This document shows, piece by piece, positions 35,201 through 42,457 of a stretch of DNA of 64,000 nt. Source of the DNA: Eubacteriales bacterium (GTDB lineage: Bacteria; Bacillota; Clostridia; Christensenellales; CAG-138). Numbering within the stretch: the stretch's first letter is position 1; each line of letters begins with the position of its first letter. The notes under the pieces were generated by a model that was not told the DNA's origin, did not search any database, and was given only the letters and a program-made list of their open reading frames with translations. The stretch spans positions 1 through 64,000 of the forward strand of contig JAJFTI010000017.1 in the NCBI GenBank assembly GCA_021373115.1. The letters are read 5' to 3'. A program made the translations under genes and the position numbers.

Positions 35201-35405
35201 GCGCAAGGAGGCCGGCTTCGAGGTCAGCGACCATATCGTGCTCTCCTATGCGGGCAGCCCGAAAATCGAGGCGATTTTCGCACGGTTTGGCAACGAGATC
35301 CTTGGCGAAACGCTGGGCGATTCGCTTGTGAAAGGCGCGCAGGGCTATACCAAGGAGTGGGACGTGAACAAGGAGTCCGTCACGCTCGGCGTAGAACGAA
35401 AATAA
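32289..35405 (+). CDS. ileS: Isoleucyl-tRNA synthetase (long, IleS2-like type)
   Basis: IleRS charges tRNA-Ile and edits mis-activated valine. The 1038-residue class I enzyme has the HIGH motif at residues 55-58 (GPPTANGKPHIGH) and the KMSKS-equivalent KMSKH near residue 590, separated by the CP1 editing domain (with LAWTTTPWTLPSN). The length and the C-terminus, without the zinc-finger end of the common bacterial type, suggest the eukaryote-like IleS2 class, known in several bacteria for low mupirocin sensitivity; the class assignment is an inference from length and ending. AAGGAG precedes the ATG. It is controlled by the T-box leader and ends at a strong hairpin. Confidence 0.96.
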   Translation: MYKKVSSDLNFVPREKEVLAFWKEKQIFQKSVRLREGAKPYTFFDGPPTANGKPHIGHVLTRSIKDIIPRYKTMKGYDVLRKAGWDTHGLPVEIEVEKQLGLDGKEQIEAYGIEPFIKECKKSVWKYKSEWETMSDRVGFWADMEDPYITYEDNYIESIWWSLKTIHEKGLLYKGHKIVPYCPRCGTALSSHEVAQGYKDVKETSAIAKFFLKDDPSVAILAWTTTPWTLPSNVALCVNAKETYATVKSGADTYILAEALVKNVLGEDATIVSTCKGKDLVGREYVPLFDLPVNFGNKTGYRVVSDDYVSLEDGTGVVHIAPAFGEDDSRVGKRWELPFLQLVNASGHMVGGTPWDGLFVKDADKPILQALKDSGKLFAALPFEHSYPFCWRCDTPLIYYARESWFIKMTAVKEKLIAFNRSVNWIPETIKEGRMGNFVENVIDWSVSRERYWGTPLPVWMCECGHVHVVGSRKELMELGKDVPADLELHKPYIDEITLTCPKCGKAMKREPVVIDCWYDSGAMPFAQWHYPFEHQEEFERRYPAQFISEAIDQTRGWFYSLLAISTCLFDEAAFQNCIVMGHVQDMEGRKMSKHLGNVVDPWTVLDAQGADAVRWYFYIGSMPWLPSRFSAEAVSEAQRKFIGTFWNTYCFYVLYAEIDRFDPTKYKLEDCQLSEMDRWVLSRLNTLVKTVDGHLDKMRITEGGRALQAFSDELSNWYVRRCRERYWGSEMTEDKKAAYMTLYTALHSLTLLTAPFLPFMTEEIYQNIVRSVDANALESVHFCDYPVADEARIDTELEANMARVLDIVTLGRAARNDGNVKTRQPLALMYIQGEPLSERYVRIVTEELNVKKAEFIADASGFLSYLVKPQLKTLGPRYGKILPKIGAHLTEPGVGNAVVKAHAAGRNYETTVEGTYVVLAPEDVLVSTGKTDGFVAATDNDLIVVLDTKLTPELIDEGFVRELISKVQTMRKEAGFEVSDHIVLSYAGSPKIEAIFARFGNEILGETLGDSLVKGAQGYTKEWDVNKESVTLGVERK

Positions 35406-35418
35406 ACAAATCGCTCAG

Positions 35419-35449
35419 GCGGGCGGGGAAACCCCGTCCGCTTTTCGTT
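35419..35449 (+). terminator. Terminator after ileS
   Basis: GCGGGCGGGG (35419-35428) pairs with CCCCGTCCGC (35432-35441), one G-T pair, then TTTT. Confidence 0.85.
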
Positions 35450-35518
35450 TGCGGCCGATCGGAAGGCGGAAAGATGCCCTCCGCTTTGAATGGACGGCAG
35501 GAATCCGGGCCGCGATTC

Positions 35519-35547
35519 TTGCAAACGGTTTTTGCGCTTGCTATACT
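35519..35547 (+). promoter_or_regulatory. Promoter of the zinc-tail membrane protein
   Basis: TTGCAA (35519-35524) and TATACT (35542-35547) with a 17-base spacer, about 40 bases before the start codon. Confidence 0.6.
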
Positions 35548-35585
35548 GTAATCAATTGATACAAGTTTGAAATGTGGGGGTACGT

Positions 35586-36530
35586 ATGGAAAAGAAATCA
35601 ACCGTTTCCGATGCGGCCAAGGCGGAAGCCGCAAAAAAAGCGGCAGCCGCGAAAAAAGCCGCGGAGTCTAAAAAGACAGGCGTAAAATCTGCTTCGACGA
35701 AGCAAACTTCGAAACCTGCTCCGAAGCAGACTCCGAAAAAGGAGCCTGCCGTGAAGGCCGAAGAAGTGGAAGAAGTTGTGGAACAGGAAACCGAGGCTCC
35801 CGCTGCCGGCGGAAAGGGCTCGGTAAAGGGTCTGCGCATCGGCGCGATCATCCTCTGGGTGCTCGCCATTGCCGCGGAGGTTGCCGCGTTCTTTGCGTTC
35901 AGCTATGCCATGCGCAACGGCGCGCAGAACTGGAACGATCCGGAATATCTCTATATGATCGGCGCGCTGGTTGCCGACGCGATCTTCTGCATCGTTGCCG
36001 CGCAGCTCTGGAAGAAATCCAACCGGATTCGCCCGTGCCTGGCGGACAGCAAGCTCGTGCGCACGCTCTGGCATCAGCTCGGCGTGATCATGGTTCTCGT
36101 TTGCTTCCTGCCAATCGGCATCTTCCTGCTTGCCAAGAGTGACAAGCTCAATAAAAAGACCAAGACGATCCTCATCGCAATCATCGCGGCGCTGCTGCTC
36201 GGCGCCGGCACCGCCTCCGTGGACTTCCAGCAGCCAAATGAGGAGCAGGTGCAGCAATTGCAGCAGGAAGCGCAGGCGGAAGCCGTTGGCGAGGTGTATT
36301 GGACGCGGTTTGGCAAGAGCTACCATTTTGACCGCAACTGCCAGTACATCAAGGATAAAACACCGGCAGCGGACGGCGGCACGCTCTACGCGGGTTCGCT
36401 GGACGATGCGTTTGCGGCCAACCGCTGGGATCCCTGCGATATTTGCGCGGGCGGCGCGCAGGCCAAGCTGGATGAAGCGGCGGCGGACACGGCGACGACC
36501 GACACTGCGGTGGAACAGCCGGCCGGTTAA
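35586..36530 (+). CDS. Membrane protein with lysine/alanine N-terminus and zinc-binding-like tail
   Basis: A 314-residue protein in three parts. Residues 1-80 are a low-complexity lysine-, alanine- and glutamate-rich cytoplasmic stretch. Then come about four hydrophobic helices (IGAIILWVLAIAAEVAAFFA and later segments). The C-terminal 80 residues hold VYWTRFGKSYHFDRNCQYIK and WDPCDIC; the H-x(5)-C ... C-x2-C pattern resembles small zinc-binding modules at the ends of other clostridial membrane or nuclease proteins. Function unknown. ATG 35586 follows a G-rich site (GTGGGGGT) and has its own promoter; a terminator follows the stop. Confidence 0.75.
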   Translation: MEKKSTVSDAAKAEAAKKAAAAKKAAESKKTGVKSASTKQTSKPAPKQTPKKEPAVKAEEVEEVVEQETEAPAAGGKGSVKGLRIGAIILWVLAIAAEVAAFFAFSYAMRNGAQNWNDPEYLYMIGALVADAIFCIVAAQLWKKSNRIRPCLADSKLVRTLWHQLGVIMVLVCFLPIGIFLLAKSDKLNKKTKTILIAIIAALLLGAGTASVDFQQPNEEQVQQLQQEAQAEAVGEVYWTRFGKSYHFDRNCQYIKDKTPAADGGTLYAGSLDDAFAANRWDPCDICAGGAQAKLDEAAADTATTDTAVEQPAG

Positions 36531-36578
36531 GCTCGATTTCGCTGAATAGCCGGATACATACGGTTTCAAACGATTAAA

Positions 36579-36614
36579 AACCCCATGTTTCAATTGAGAC
36601 ATGGGGTTCTTGTT
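36579..36614. terminator. Bidirectional terminator
   Basis: AACCCCATGTTTC pairs with GAGACATGGGGTT across AATT, with one G-T pair, and has A- and T-runs on the two sides. It lies between convergent genes. Confidence 0.85.
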
Positions 36615-36680
36615 TCTTGCATGCACTGATAGCCGAGACGATACGGCAAAATCCTGGAAGAAATACGGCGCATAAAGCGC

Positions 36681-38216
36681 CTATTTTTCCAGTTCTGCCG
36701 GCATATTTGCCTGCGCTTGCCCGTGACCTTGGCTAATCAGAACACCGATGAGCAGGAATGCCAGCGGCGTGCTCATAGGCTGGGCAATGTTGACCGTGGC
36801 CTGCGCCGCATACGCCGCCAGCGCGACGACCAGCCCGCGGTATTCCGGGTGGGATGCGCACTTGCGAATTCCCGCAGAAAGCGCAAACCCTAGCGCGGCT
36901 AAATAGGCCGCCAACCCCAGCGCGCCGGAGACGAGCAGGTATTGCAGGTATTCGTTGTGCGCGGTGTCCAGGGCGGCGTCGGCAAACACGCGGGAAGCCG
37001 CATCCGCGTGAAAGAGTGCGCCGGGTCCCGCGCCAAAGAGAATCTGCGGCACGGGATAGGAGCGGTAAAGACGAAACACGAACATCCAGATTTTGCCGCG
37101 GTCGGTACCCCAGCTCGCGCTGAAACGCAGGTAATGCTCTGCGCCGCCGAGCGGAAGGTCGGACAGGACCGTGTTCAGCAGTACGAGCGCGGCAATGCCC
37201 AGCAGCACAGCGGCGCCTAGCGCAATGCGGTAAAAGCGACTGAAACGCCGGAGTCCAACCGGACTGGCGTTTTGCAGAAACAGCCAAAGCAGCGCGAAGA
37301 ACGCGAACATAGCCCCGGAAACCGCGGGCGAGGAGAGCAGCAGCGCAAAGCCGGAGAGATAGGTTGCGGACGGCAGTCCATGCCGAAGCATGCCAAAGAC
37401 GAACGCGCAGAGCGAAAAGACGGCCAGCGCCAGAAAATAGCGCCGTAGGGCGCGCAAATCCGAAAACAGAGCGAGCGGAAACAGCAGTGTGGCGGCAAAA
37501 AGACCGAGCGCCGTGCTGTCGCTGCCCGCGACAAGCACACCAAAACACGCACACACGAGCATCAGCCCGCTCAGTACGCGTGCGGACGGCCGCTTTGCTT
37601 GCAGGAACAGTCCCGCGACAACGGGAACCGCCATGCAGAGGTAGCTGCCGTAGAAGTCCGCGTTGCCGAGCGTGGAAAGAAAGCGCCCTTTGTCCAGCGC
37701 GCTCAGATTCACGGTAAACCCAAATGGATCGACGCCGAAATGGTTGAGCGCTCCCAGCAGGCAAACGGGAACGGCGCCGATTGCGAGCGCGCGCGCGGGC
37801 GGGAGCGGGTCGATGGACTGCTGCGAGAGTCCGAAGACCACCGCCGCATAGAGCAGCAGCGTGAAGACGCCCTGGTAGCGGTTATTCTGCCCCCAGGCCG
37901 CCTCCTCCGGATGCCCGCCCAGCGCGGAGCCGACGCCGAAGCAGAGCGCGAGCGCAAGGAGCGCGATTGCCGCGGGATGCATGCGGATCCGTTCCGGCTT
38001 TGTGCCGTAGTCGAGCGGGTGGAAGAGCCGCGCCAGGAGCAGCAGCAGCAGATAGAGCAGGCTTGCGCCGTAAAAAAAAGCCAGCTTTGTTTCCGTGATG
38101 TCGAAATACATCCGCCAGAAGACAAGCGGAAGTCCGCAGAACAACAAAAAAAGGTATGCCGTGGTGATGCGCTTTGCCGCGCGAATGTAGTTTTCCTGGT
38201 TGGTTCGTATCTCCAT
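36681..38216 (-). CDS. O-antigen ligase/polymerase-like membrane protein
   Basis: A 511-residue protein with about twelve transmembrane segments. The large periplasm-side loop near the C-terminus has GAGPGALFHADAASRVFADA and AHNEYLQYLLVSGALGL; the A-H-N-x-Y-L motif is the signature of the Wzy/WaaL O-antigen ligase superfamily. In a Gram-positive such proteins polymerise or attach exported glycans. ATG 38216 follows AAAGGAG; a longer in-frame start upstream has no site. It stands alone, though galE and sugar-nucleotide genes are 0.5 kb away on the same strand. Confidence 0.85.
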   Translation of the reverse strand: MEIRTNQENYIRAAKRITTAYLFLLFCGLPLVFWRMYFDITETKLAFFYGASLLYLLLLLLARLFHPLDYGTKPERIRMHPAAIALLALALCFGVGSALGGHPEEAAWGQNNRYQGVFTLLLYAAVVFGLSQQSIDPLPPARALAIGAVPVCLLGALNHFGVDPFGFTVNLSALDKGRFLSTLGNADFYGSYLCMAVPVVAGLFLQAKRPSARVLSGLMLVCACFGVLVAGSDSTALGLFAATLLFPLALFSDLRALRRYFLALAVFSLCAFVFGMLRHGLPSATYLSGFALLLSSPAVSGAMFAFFALLWLFLQNASPVGLRRFSRFYRIALGAAVLLGIAALVLLNTVLSDLPLGGAEHYLRFSASWGTDRGKIWMFVFRLYRSYPVPQILFGAGPGALFHADAASRVFADAALDTAHNEYLQYLLVSGALGLAAYLAALGFALSAGIRKCASHPEYRGLVVALAAYAAQATVNIAQPMSTPLAFLLIGVLISQGHGQAQANMPAELEK

Positions 38217-38321
38217 AGAACTCCTTTGGTCTTCTCCGCGTGCGCATTTGTCAGACTTGCGCAAGGGATGGCTGCGTTTGTGACGCTTTTATGAATTTTA
38301 CCATAAAACGCGTCTTTTCAT

Positions 38322-38350
38322 TTGACAAATAAAAAAAAGCGCGGTATCAT
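38322..38350 (+). promoter_or_regulatory. Promoter of the small lipoprotein gene
   Basis: A perfect TTGACA (38322-38327), a 17-base A-rich spacer and TATCAT (38345-38350), 66 bases before the start codon. Confidence 0.7.
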
Positions 38351-38416
38351 TCATGCGTACTAACACATATAGTACACTTAGTAATGTGAAAACACAATCA
38401 TATTTGGAGGTATCTT

Positions 38417-38590
38417 ATGAAAAAGACTCTTATTCTTATGACAATGGTGCTCGTCAGCGTGTTCTTCTTTGCCGCCTGCGGGCCAAAGGCTGCATCCAAC
38501 GGGAACGCGGCGTTTGCTTCCGGCAGCAATGCTGCAATCGTTTCCGGCGGTAACGTAGCGCCCGTCGCAACGGCCAGCAACGCGGGCTAA
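38417..38590 (+). CDS. Small secreted lipoprotein, 57 residues
   Basis: A short gene with strong signals on both sides: a consensus promoter, TTTGGAGG seven bases before the ATG, and a T-rich terminator 65 bases after the stop. The product starts MKKTLILMTMVLVSVFFFAA followed by C21 and G22, a classic lipoprotein signal with the lipobox F-A-A-C. The mature part of about 37 residues is made almost only of Ala, Ser, Asn, Gly and Val, with repeated small motifs (GNAAFASGSNAA, SGGNVAP, ATASNAG). No function is known to me; it would be anchored to the outer face of the membrane as an unstructured tail. Confidence 0.75.
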   Translation: MKKTLILMTMVLVSVFFFAACGPKAASNGNAAFASGSNAAIVSGGNVAPVATASNAG

Positions 38591-38654
38591 GGCCGGTTGC
38601 AGTTTCATGGACAAAGGAAACCAAGCTCGGGAGGCGCGGTTTCTGGTTAAAAAG

Positions 38655-38674
38655 ACGGCTCAGGCCGTTTTTTT
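38655..38674 (+). terminator. Terminator after the small lipoprotein gene
   Basis: ACGGC (38655-38659), loop TCAG, GCCGT (38664-38668), then a T-run of seven (last stem base included). Confidence 0.75.
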
Positions 38675-38683
38675 ATTGCTTGA

Positions 38684-38712
38684 AAAAGGCAGGCGTTATG
38701 CCTGCCTTCTTT
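38684..38712 (-). terminator. Terminator of the galE-nucleotidyltransferase operon
   Basis: AAGGCAGGC (38686-38694) pairs with GCCTGCCTT (38700-38708); on the minus strand it is followed by TTTC. It lies 12 bases after the nucleotidyltransferase stop. Confidence 0.8.
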
Positions 38713-38723
38713 TATAATCGGGA

Positions 38724-39650
38724 TTACCCCAGCAATTTTTCGTCCGGATATTCGCCCGCGCGGGTGAGCTCTTCCAGCGCTTTTTGCACTTCGGGTTTAT
38801 CCTCGCGGTAGGTAACGCCATACCAGCGATCCGGCGAGGAGAGCACACGAACGCGCGCTTTACCCTTGCGCAGCAGGGTGCCGACTTCCTGTGGAATTAA
38901 GAACTCCGCTTTCAGCGGATTTTTCTCCATTGCTTCGGCGAGGAATGCCGGGAACCTCGCTTCCAGTTCGGCAAACAGAGAAGGCGTGAAACCGAAAAAG
39001 TTCATGGAAACAAGATTATCGCCCGAGAAGTGGACAAAGGTTTTTCCGTCGTCCTCGGTGTAGGCAGGGCCATCCGGCATCTTGAAAATCTTCAGCCGCT
39101 CGACAATGTCCACAAGCTCGCCGTCCGGATTGACCTCGCAGACGCCGCGCGCCACGGAACCATGCTCCGTGAGCGTATTTTTAGCCAGATATCCAACCAT
39201 AGAGAAGTCGGCGGCCTTGCCGTCCTTCGCCGTTTTCAGATAATCGTAGAGTACGGAGAACGCCCGCTTGCCATAGTAGTCGTCCGCGTTGATGGCGGCA
39301 AACGGTTCGTGAACCACGTCCTTGCAGCAGAGGATGGCGTGCGCGGTTCCCCAGGGCTTGACCCGCTCGCTTGGAACGGCGAATCCGGCCGGAAGCATAG
39401 CGTCCGGCTGTTGAAAGACATAGTGAACTTCAAGGTGCTTTTCCGCGCGGCGACCGATCACTTCGTAAAAGTCCTCTTCAATGCGGCGGTTGATGATGAA
39501 CACGACTTTCTCAAATCCGGCCTGCATTGCGTCGAACAGCGAATAGTCCATGATGATTTCGCCGTGTTTGCCGATGGGATCAATTTGCTTGAGTCCGCCA
39601 TAGCGGCTTCCCATGCCGGCCGCCATGACGACGAGGGTTGGTTTCTGCAT
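38724..39650 (-). CDS. Sugar-phosphate nucleotidyltransferase
   Basis: A 308-residue NTP-transferase-fold protein. The nucleotide-binding signature is MAAGMGSRYGGLKQIDPIG at residues 9-27, and INADDYYGKRAF holds the metal-binding aspartates. This group makes NDP-sugars from NTP and sugar 1-phosphates; the sugar is not certain. It differs from standard GalU in lacking the exact GxGTRFLPATK start. It lies 76 bases downstream of galE on the same strand and shares its terminator, which suggests the two supply UDP-galactose or a related nucleotide sugar for the cell surface. Confidence 0.85.
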   Translation of the reverse strand: MQKPTLVVMAAGMGSRYGGLKQIDPIGKHGEIIMDYSLFDAMQAGFEKVVFIINRRIEEDFYEVIGRRAEKHLEVHYVFQQPDAMLPAGFAVPSERVKPWGTAHAILCCKDVVHEPFAAINADDYYGKRAFSVLYDYLKTAKDGKAADFSMVGYLAKNTLTEHGSVARGVCEVNPDGELVDIVERLKIFKMPDGPAYTEDDGKTFVHFSGDNLVSMNFFGFTPSLFAELEARFPAFLAEAMEKNPLKAEFLIPQEVGTLLRKGKARVRVLSSPDRWYGVTYREDKPEVQKALEELTRAGEYPDEKLLG

Positions 39651-39726
39651 GGTTCGTTTGCTCCTTGTATCTTACTGAATTTTAATCGCTGTGGATGACC
39701 GGTAAAGACCACGGTTACGCGGCGCG

Positions 39727-40743
39727 TTACGCCTTGCCGTATCCGTTTGGATTTTGCGACTGCCAGCGCCAGGCATCCGCGCACATGCGCTCAATGCCGA
39801 ATTCCGCGCGCCAGCCGAGCTCGCGGGCGGCTTTCTCCGGATCGGCGTAGCAGGCGGCAACGTCTCCCGCACGCCGCGCGGTGATTTCGTATGGAAGCGT
39901 TTTGCCGCAGGCCTTTTCAAACGCGTGCAGTACATCCAGAACGGAGTATCCGACACCCGTGCCAAGATTATAGGTATGAAGGCCTTCGGATCGCTCGAGC
40001 ATCTTCAGTGCGGAAACATGCCCTTTGGCGAGATCGACCACATGGATATAGTCCCGGACGCCCGTTCCGTCGGGCGTTGGGTAATCGCTGCCAAACACAA
40101 GGAGGCGCGGCAGCTTGCCAACCGCGACCTGCGCGATATAGGGCATGAGATTATTCGGAATGCCGTTGGGATCTTCGCCGATGCTTCCGGACGGATGCGC
40201 GCCAACGGGATTGAAATACCGCAGCAGGCAGATGCGCATGCTAGGCGTGGCAGCGGCAAGATCGCGCAGCATATCCTCGATCATGAGCTTTGTGCGCCCA
40301 TAGGGATTTGTGGCGGAGAGGGGGAAATCCTCGCGGATTGGAACGCTTGCCGGATCGCCGTAAACGGTTGCGCTCGACGAGAAAACCAGCTGCGATACAT
40401 CGTGCTTCCGCATGGAAAACAGCAGGTTCAGGGTGGAGACCAAATTGTTCCGGTAGTATTCCAGCGGTTTTTGGACGCTTTCGCCAACGGCTTTCAGCCC
40501 GGCAAAATGAATCACCGCGTCGAAGGCAAAGCGGGAAAACAGTTCTTCCGTCGCGGCCGCGTCCGTCAGGTCGCAGCGAACAAACGTAAAAGGGCTTTTG
40601 GCAAGCGAGCGAATCCGTTCGACGGCGGCCGGCTTGCTGTTGACAAAGTCGTCCGCAATCACGACGTCATAGCCTGCTTCGAGCAGCTCAAGGACGGTGT
40701 GACTGCCAATGTATCCGGCTCCGCCGGTTACGAGAATCTGCAT
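39727..40743 (-). CDS. galE: UDP-glucose 4-epimerase GalE
   Basis: GalE interconverts UDP-glucose and UDP-galactose with bound NAD. The 338-residue short-chain-dehydrogenase protein has the NAD motif GGAGYIG at 7-13, catalytic S-S-S near 122-124 and Y148-x3-K152 (NPYGRTK), and the family motifs [12 protein letters not shown] and [18 protein letters not shown] 40743 begins [10 protein letters not shown]; the longer open frame upstream is the leader. The ribosome site GGAAGGGAG is rather far from the ATG. An untranslated leader of about 140 bases separates it from a consensus promoter. Confidence 0.95.
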   Translation of the reverse strand: MQILVTGGAGYIGSHTVLELLEAGYDVVIADDFVNSKPAAVERIRSLAKSPFTFVRCDLTDAAATEELFSRFAFDAVIHFAGLKAVGESVQKPLEYYRNNLVSTLNLLFSMRKHDVSQLVFSSSATVYGDPASVPIREDFPLSATNPYGRTKLMIEDMLRDLAAATPSMRICLLRYFNPVGAHPSGSIGEDPNGIPNNLMPYIAQVAVGKLPRLLVFGSDYPTPDGTGVRDYIHVVDLAKGHVSALKMLERSEGLHTYNLGTGVGYSVLDVLHAFEKACGKTLPYEITARRAGDVAACYADPEKAARELGWRAEFGIERMCADAWRWQSQNPNGYGKA

Positions 40744-40892
40744 AAAACGATTGTTGCTCCCTTCCTGCGTTGCGTGAAATGACCCGCGGCCTGTCCGCCC
40801 GGCGCGAATCCATCCGGCCTTCCGGCGGCGACCGGAAACAATGAATGCGCGGTACGATATCCGGCTCGTACAATTCACTTGTTTACACCTCT

Positions 40893-40922
40893 ATTATAGG
40901 CGTTTGCCGCCTCGCCTGTCAA
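40893..40922 (-). promoter_or_regulatory. galE operon promoter
   Basis: On the minus strand a perfect TTGACA and a perfect TATAAT are separated by 18 bases. Confidence 0.75.
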
Positions 40923-41076
40923 AGGCGCGAATAAATATGGGAAAATCGATACGATTTTACGGATTTAGCGTGGTTTTCGGATTTTTAGCTTTCCTAAATA
41001 ATATTGCTATGTTATAATTTAATCCGGTTTGCAGGAATGCAGGATACTGGTTTGAATCATACCGAGGAGGAAGAAT

Positions 41077-41571
41077 ATGGCAAAGCAGAAAACTGTTGTT
41101 CCCTTTCATGGGACACAGGAACAGGAAAAACAGCTCAATAAAATCATTGCCGACCATAAGGACGTTCCAGGCGCGCTGATGCCCGTGCTTCAGCAGGCGC
41201 AGGAGCTCTACGGCTATCTGCCCATCGAAGTGCAGACGAAGATTGCCGAAGGACTCGGCATCTCCATCGAAGAGGTCTATCAGGTCGTTACGTTTTACGC
41301 GCAGTTCTCGCTCAATCCAAATGGAAAGCATCGCGTAGCGGCTTGCCTCGGCACGGCTTGCTATGTAAAGGGCGCGCAGAATATCCTCGAAGAGCTGGAA
41401 AAGCAGCTTGGCGTGAAAGCCGGCGGCACCACGGCGGACGGCGTGTTTACGCTGGAAGCAACGCGCTGCCTCGGCTGCTGCGGGCTTGCTCCCGTCATTG
41501 TTGTGGACGACGAGGTTTACGGCCGTCTGGTACCCGCGGACATCAAGGGGATTCTGGCAAAATACAACTGA
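41077..41571 (+). CDS. nuoE: NuoE-like [2Fe-2S] subunit of NAD-linked hydrogenase
   Basis: A 164-residue thioredoxin-like [2Fe-2S] protein, equivalent to the 24-kDa subunit of complex I and to HndA/HydC of multimeric hydrogenases. Cluster ligands are C90 and C95 (ACLGTAC) and C131 and C135 (CLGCCG). It carries electrons between NuoF-bound FMN and the hydrogenase. GAGGAGGA precedes the ATG; a perfect TATAAT lies at about 41013-41018. It heads a ten-gene co-directional cluster running to 49440. NuoF and HydA are at the far end, separated from NuoE by sensory and regulatory genes. Confidence 0.92.
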   Translation: MAKQKTVVPFHGTQEQEKQLNKIIADHKDVPGALMPVLQQAQELYGYLPIEVQTKIAEGLGISIEEVYQVVTFYAQFSLNPNGKHRVAACLGTACYVKGAQNILEELEKQLGVKAGGTTADGVFTLEATRCLGCCGLAPVIVVDDEVYGRLVPADIKGILAKYN

Positions 41572-41601
41572 TCGCCCAAATTGGACGAAGGGATGAATCC
41601 A

Positions 41602-41949
41602 ATGAAGATTCGTGAGATCGCAACCCTGCTGGACGCCGAGGTCCTCTGCGGAGAGCAAATGCTCGAAGAAGAGGTGCAAAACGCCTGCGGAAGCGACATG
41701 ATGAGCGACGTGCTCGCGTATGTCAAGGATCAGGGCGTGCTGGTGACCGGCCTCGTCAATTCGCAGGTAATCCGAACCGCCATGATGATGGATATGCACT
41801 GCGTCGTATTCGTCCGCAACAAACGGCCCTCGCCGGAGATGGTGGAGCTGGCAAAGGAAAACCACATTGCGCTTCTGGCGAGCGAGTCGCGTATGTACGA
41901 GGCGTGCGGGAAGCTCTATCAGCACGGGCTGGGCAGCGAGGGCTGCTGA
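41602..41949 (+). CDS. DRTGG-domain protein 1
   Basis: A 115-residue protein matching the small DRTGG domain known from the middle of some phosphotransacetylases and CBS-domain proteins. The start MKIREIATLLDAEVLCGEQM and the CGSDMMSDVLAYVKDQGVLVTG segment are typical. It has no catalytic motif and probably senses a ligand or mediates protein contact. ATG 41602 follows GAAGGG. It is only two bases from the next gene. A second DRTGG-type gene lies at 43756, on the far side of the HydS-like gene. Confidence 0.8.
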   Translation: MKIREIATLLDAEVLCGEQMLEEEVQNACGSDMMSDVLAYVKDQGVLVTGLVNSQVIRTAMMMDMHCVVFVRNKRPSPEMVELAKENHIALLASESRMYEACGKLYQHGLGSEGC

Positions 41950-41951
41950 AC

Positions 41952-42374
41952 ATGGCGGAGAGCTTGAAATTTCATTTCGACGTGGACGGCGATAATTTTA
42001 CCTCCGCCGGAGCCGCGTCGGTCGAGGTCAAGCGAAAGCTCCGGCAGCTGGGATTTCCCGCCGAGGTGATCCGCCGTGTTTCCATTGCGATGTACGAAGG
42101 CGAAATCAACATGGTCGTGCATGCGCGGGGCGGGGTGGCGGACGTTTACGTTGAACCGAACTGCATTACGATCGTTCTGGCGGATCAGGGGCCCGGCATT
42201 CCGGATATTGATCTTGCGATGCAGGAAGGGTATTCCACCGCGCCGGATAATATCCGCGCGCTGGGGTTTGGTGCGGGCATGGGTTTGCCGAATATGAAGC
42301 GATACACGGACGAAATGAAGATTGACACCGTGCTGAAAAAAGGCACGACCGTCACGATGAAGGTTTATATTTAA
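41952..42374 (+). CDS. HATPase_c anti-sigma-like ATP-binding protein
   Basis: A 140-residue stand-alone GHKL ATPase domain of the RsbW/SpoIIAB type. The N-box is seen as RVSIAMYEGEINMVVHA, the G1 box as VLADQGPGIPDI, and the G2 region as GFGAGMGLPNMKRYTD. Such proteins act as serine kinases/anti-sigma factors or as ATP-dependent switches. No sigma factor or anti-anti-sigma factor is next to it. The start is two bases after the DRTGG stop, with CGAGGG upstream. Sitting inside the hydrogenase cluster, it probably relays the hydrogen-sensor signal. Confidence 0.83.
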   Translation: MAESLKFHFDVDGDNFTSAGAASVEVKRKLRQLGFPAEVIRRVSIAMYEGEINMVVHARGGVADVYVEPNCITIVLADQGPGIPDIDLAMQEGYSTAPDNIRALGFGAGMGLPNMKRYTDEMKIDTVLKKGTTVTMKVYI

Positions 42375-42457
42375 GCGTTCCGGCGCGTTCTGGCGCCGGC
42401 GAACGACGCCGCTTTTCCCGGCAGGATGCCGGGGACACGGATCCGGCGGAAAGGCGA

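Noticed and set aside
33159..35234. A 691-codon open frame antisense to ileS
   Set aside because: It mirrors the codon structure of ileS on the other strand, has no ribosome site and no recognisable domain. Long antisense frames are common in GC-rich genes.
36541..36620. Possible small RNA at the hairpin after the zinc-tail gene
   Set aside because: The hairpin is fully explained as a bidirectional terminator between convergent genes.
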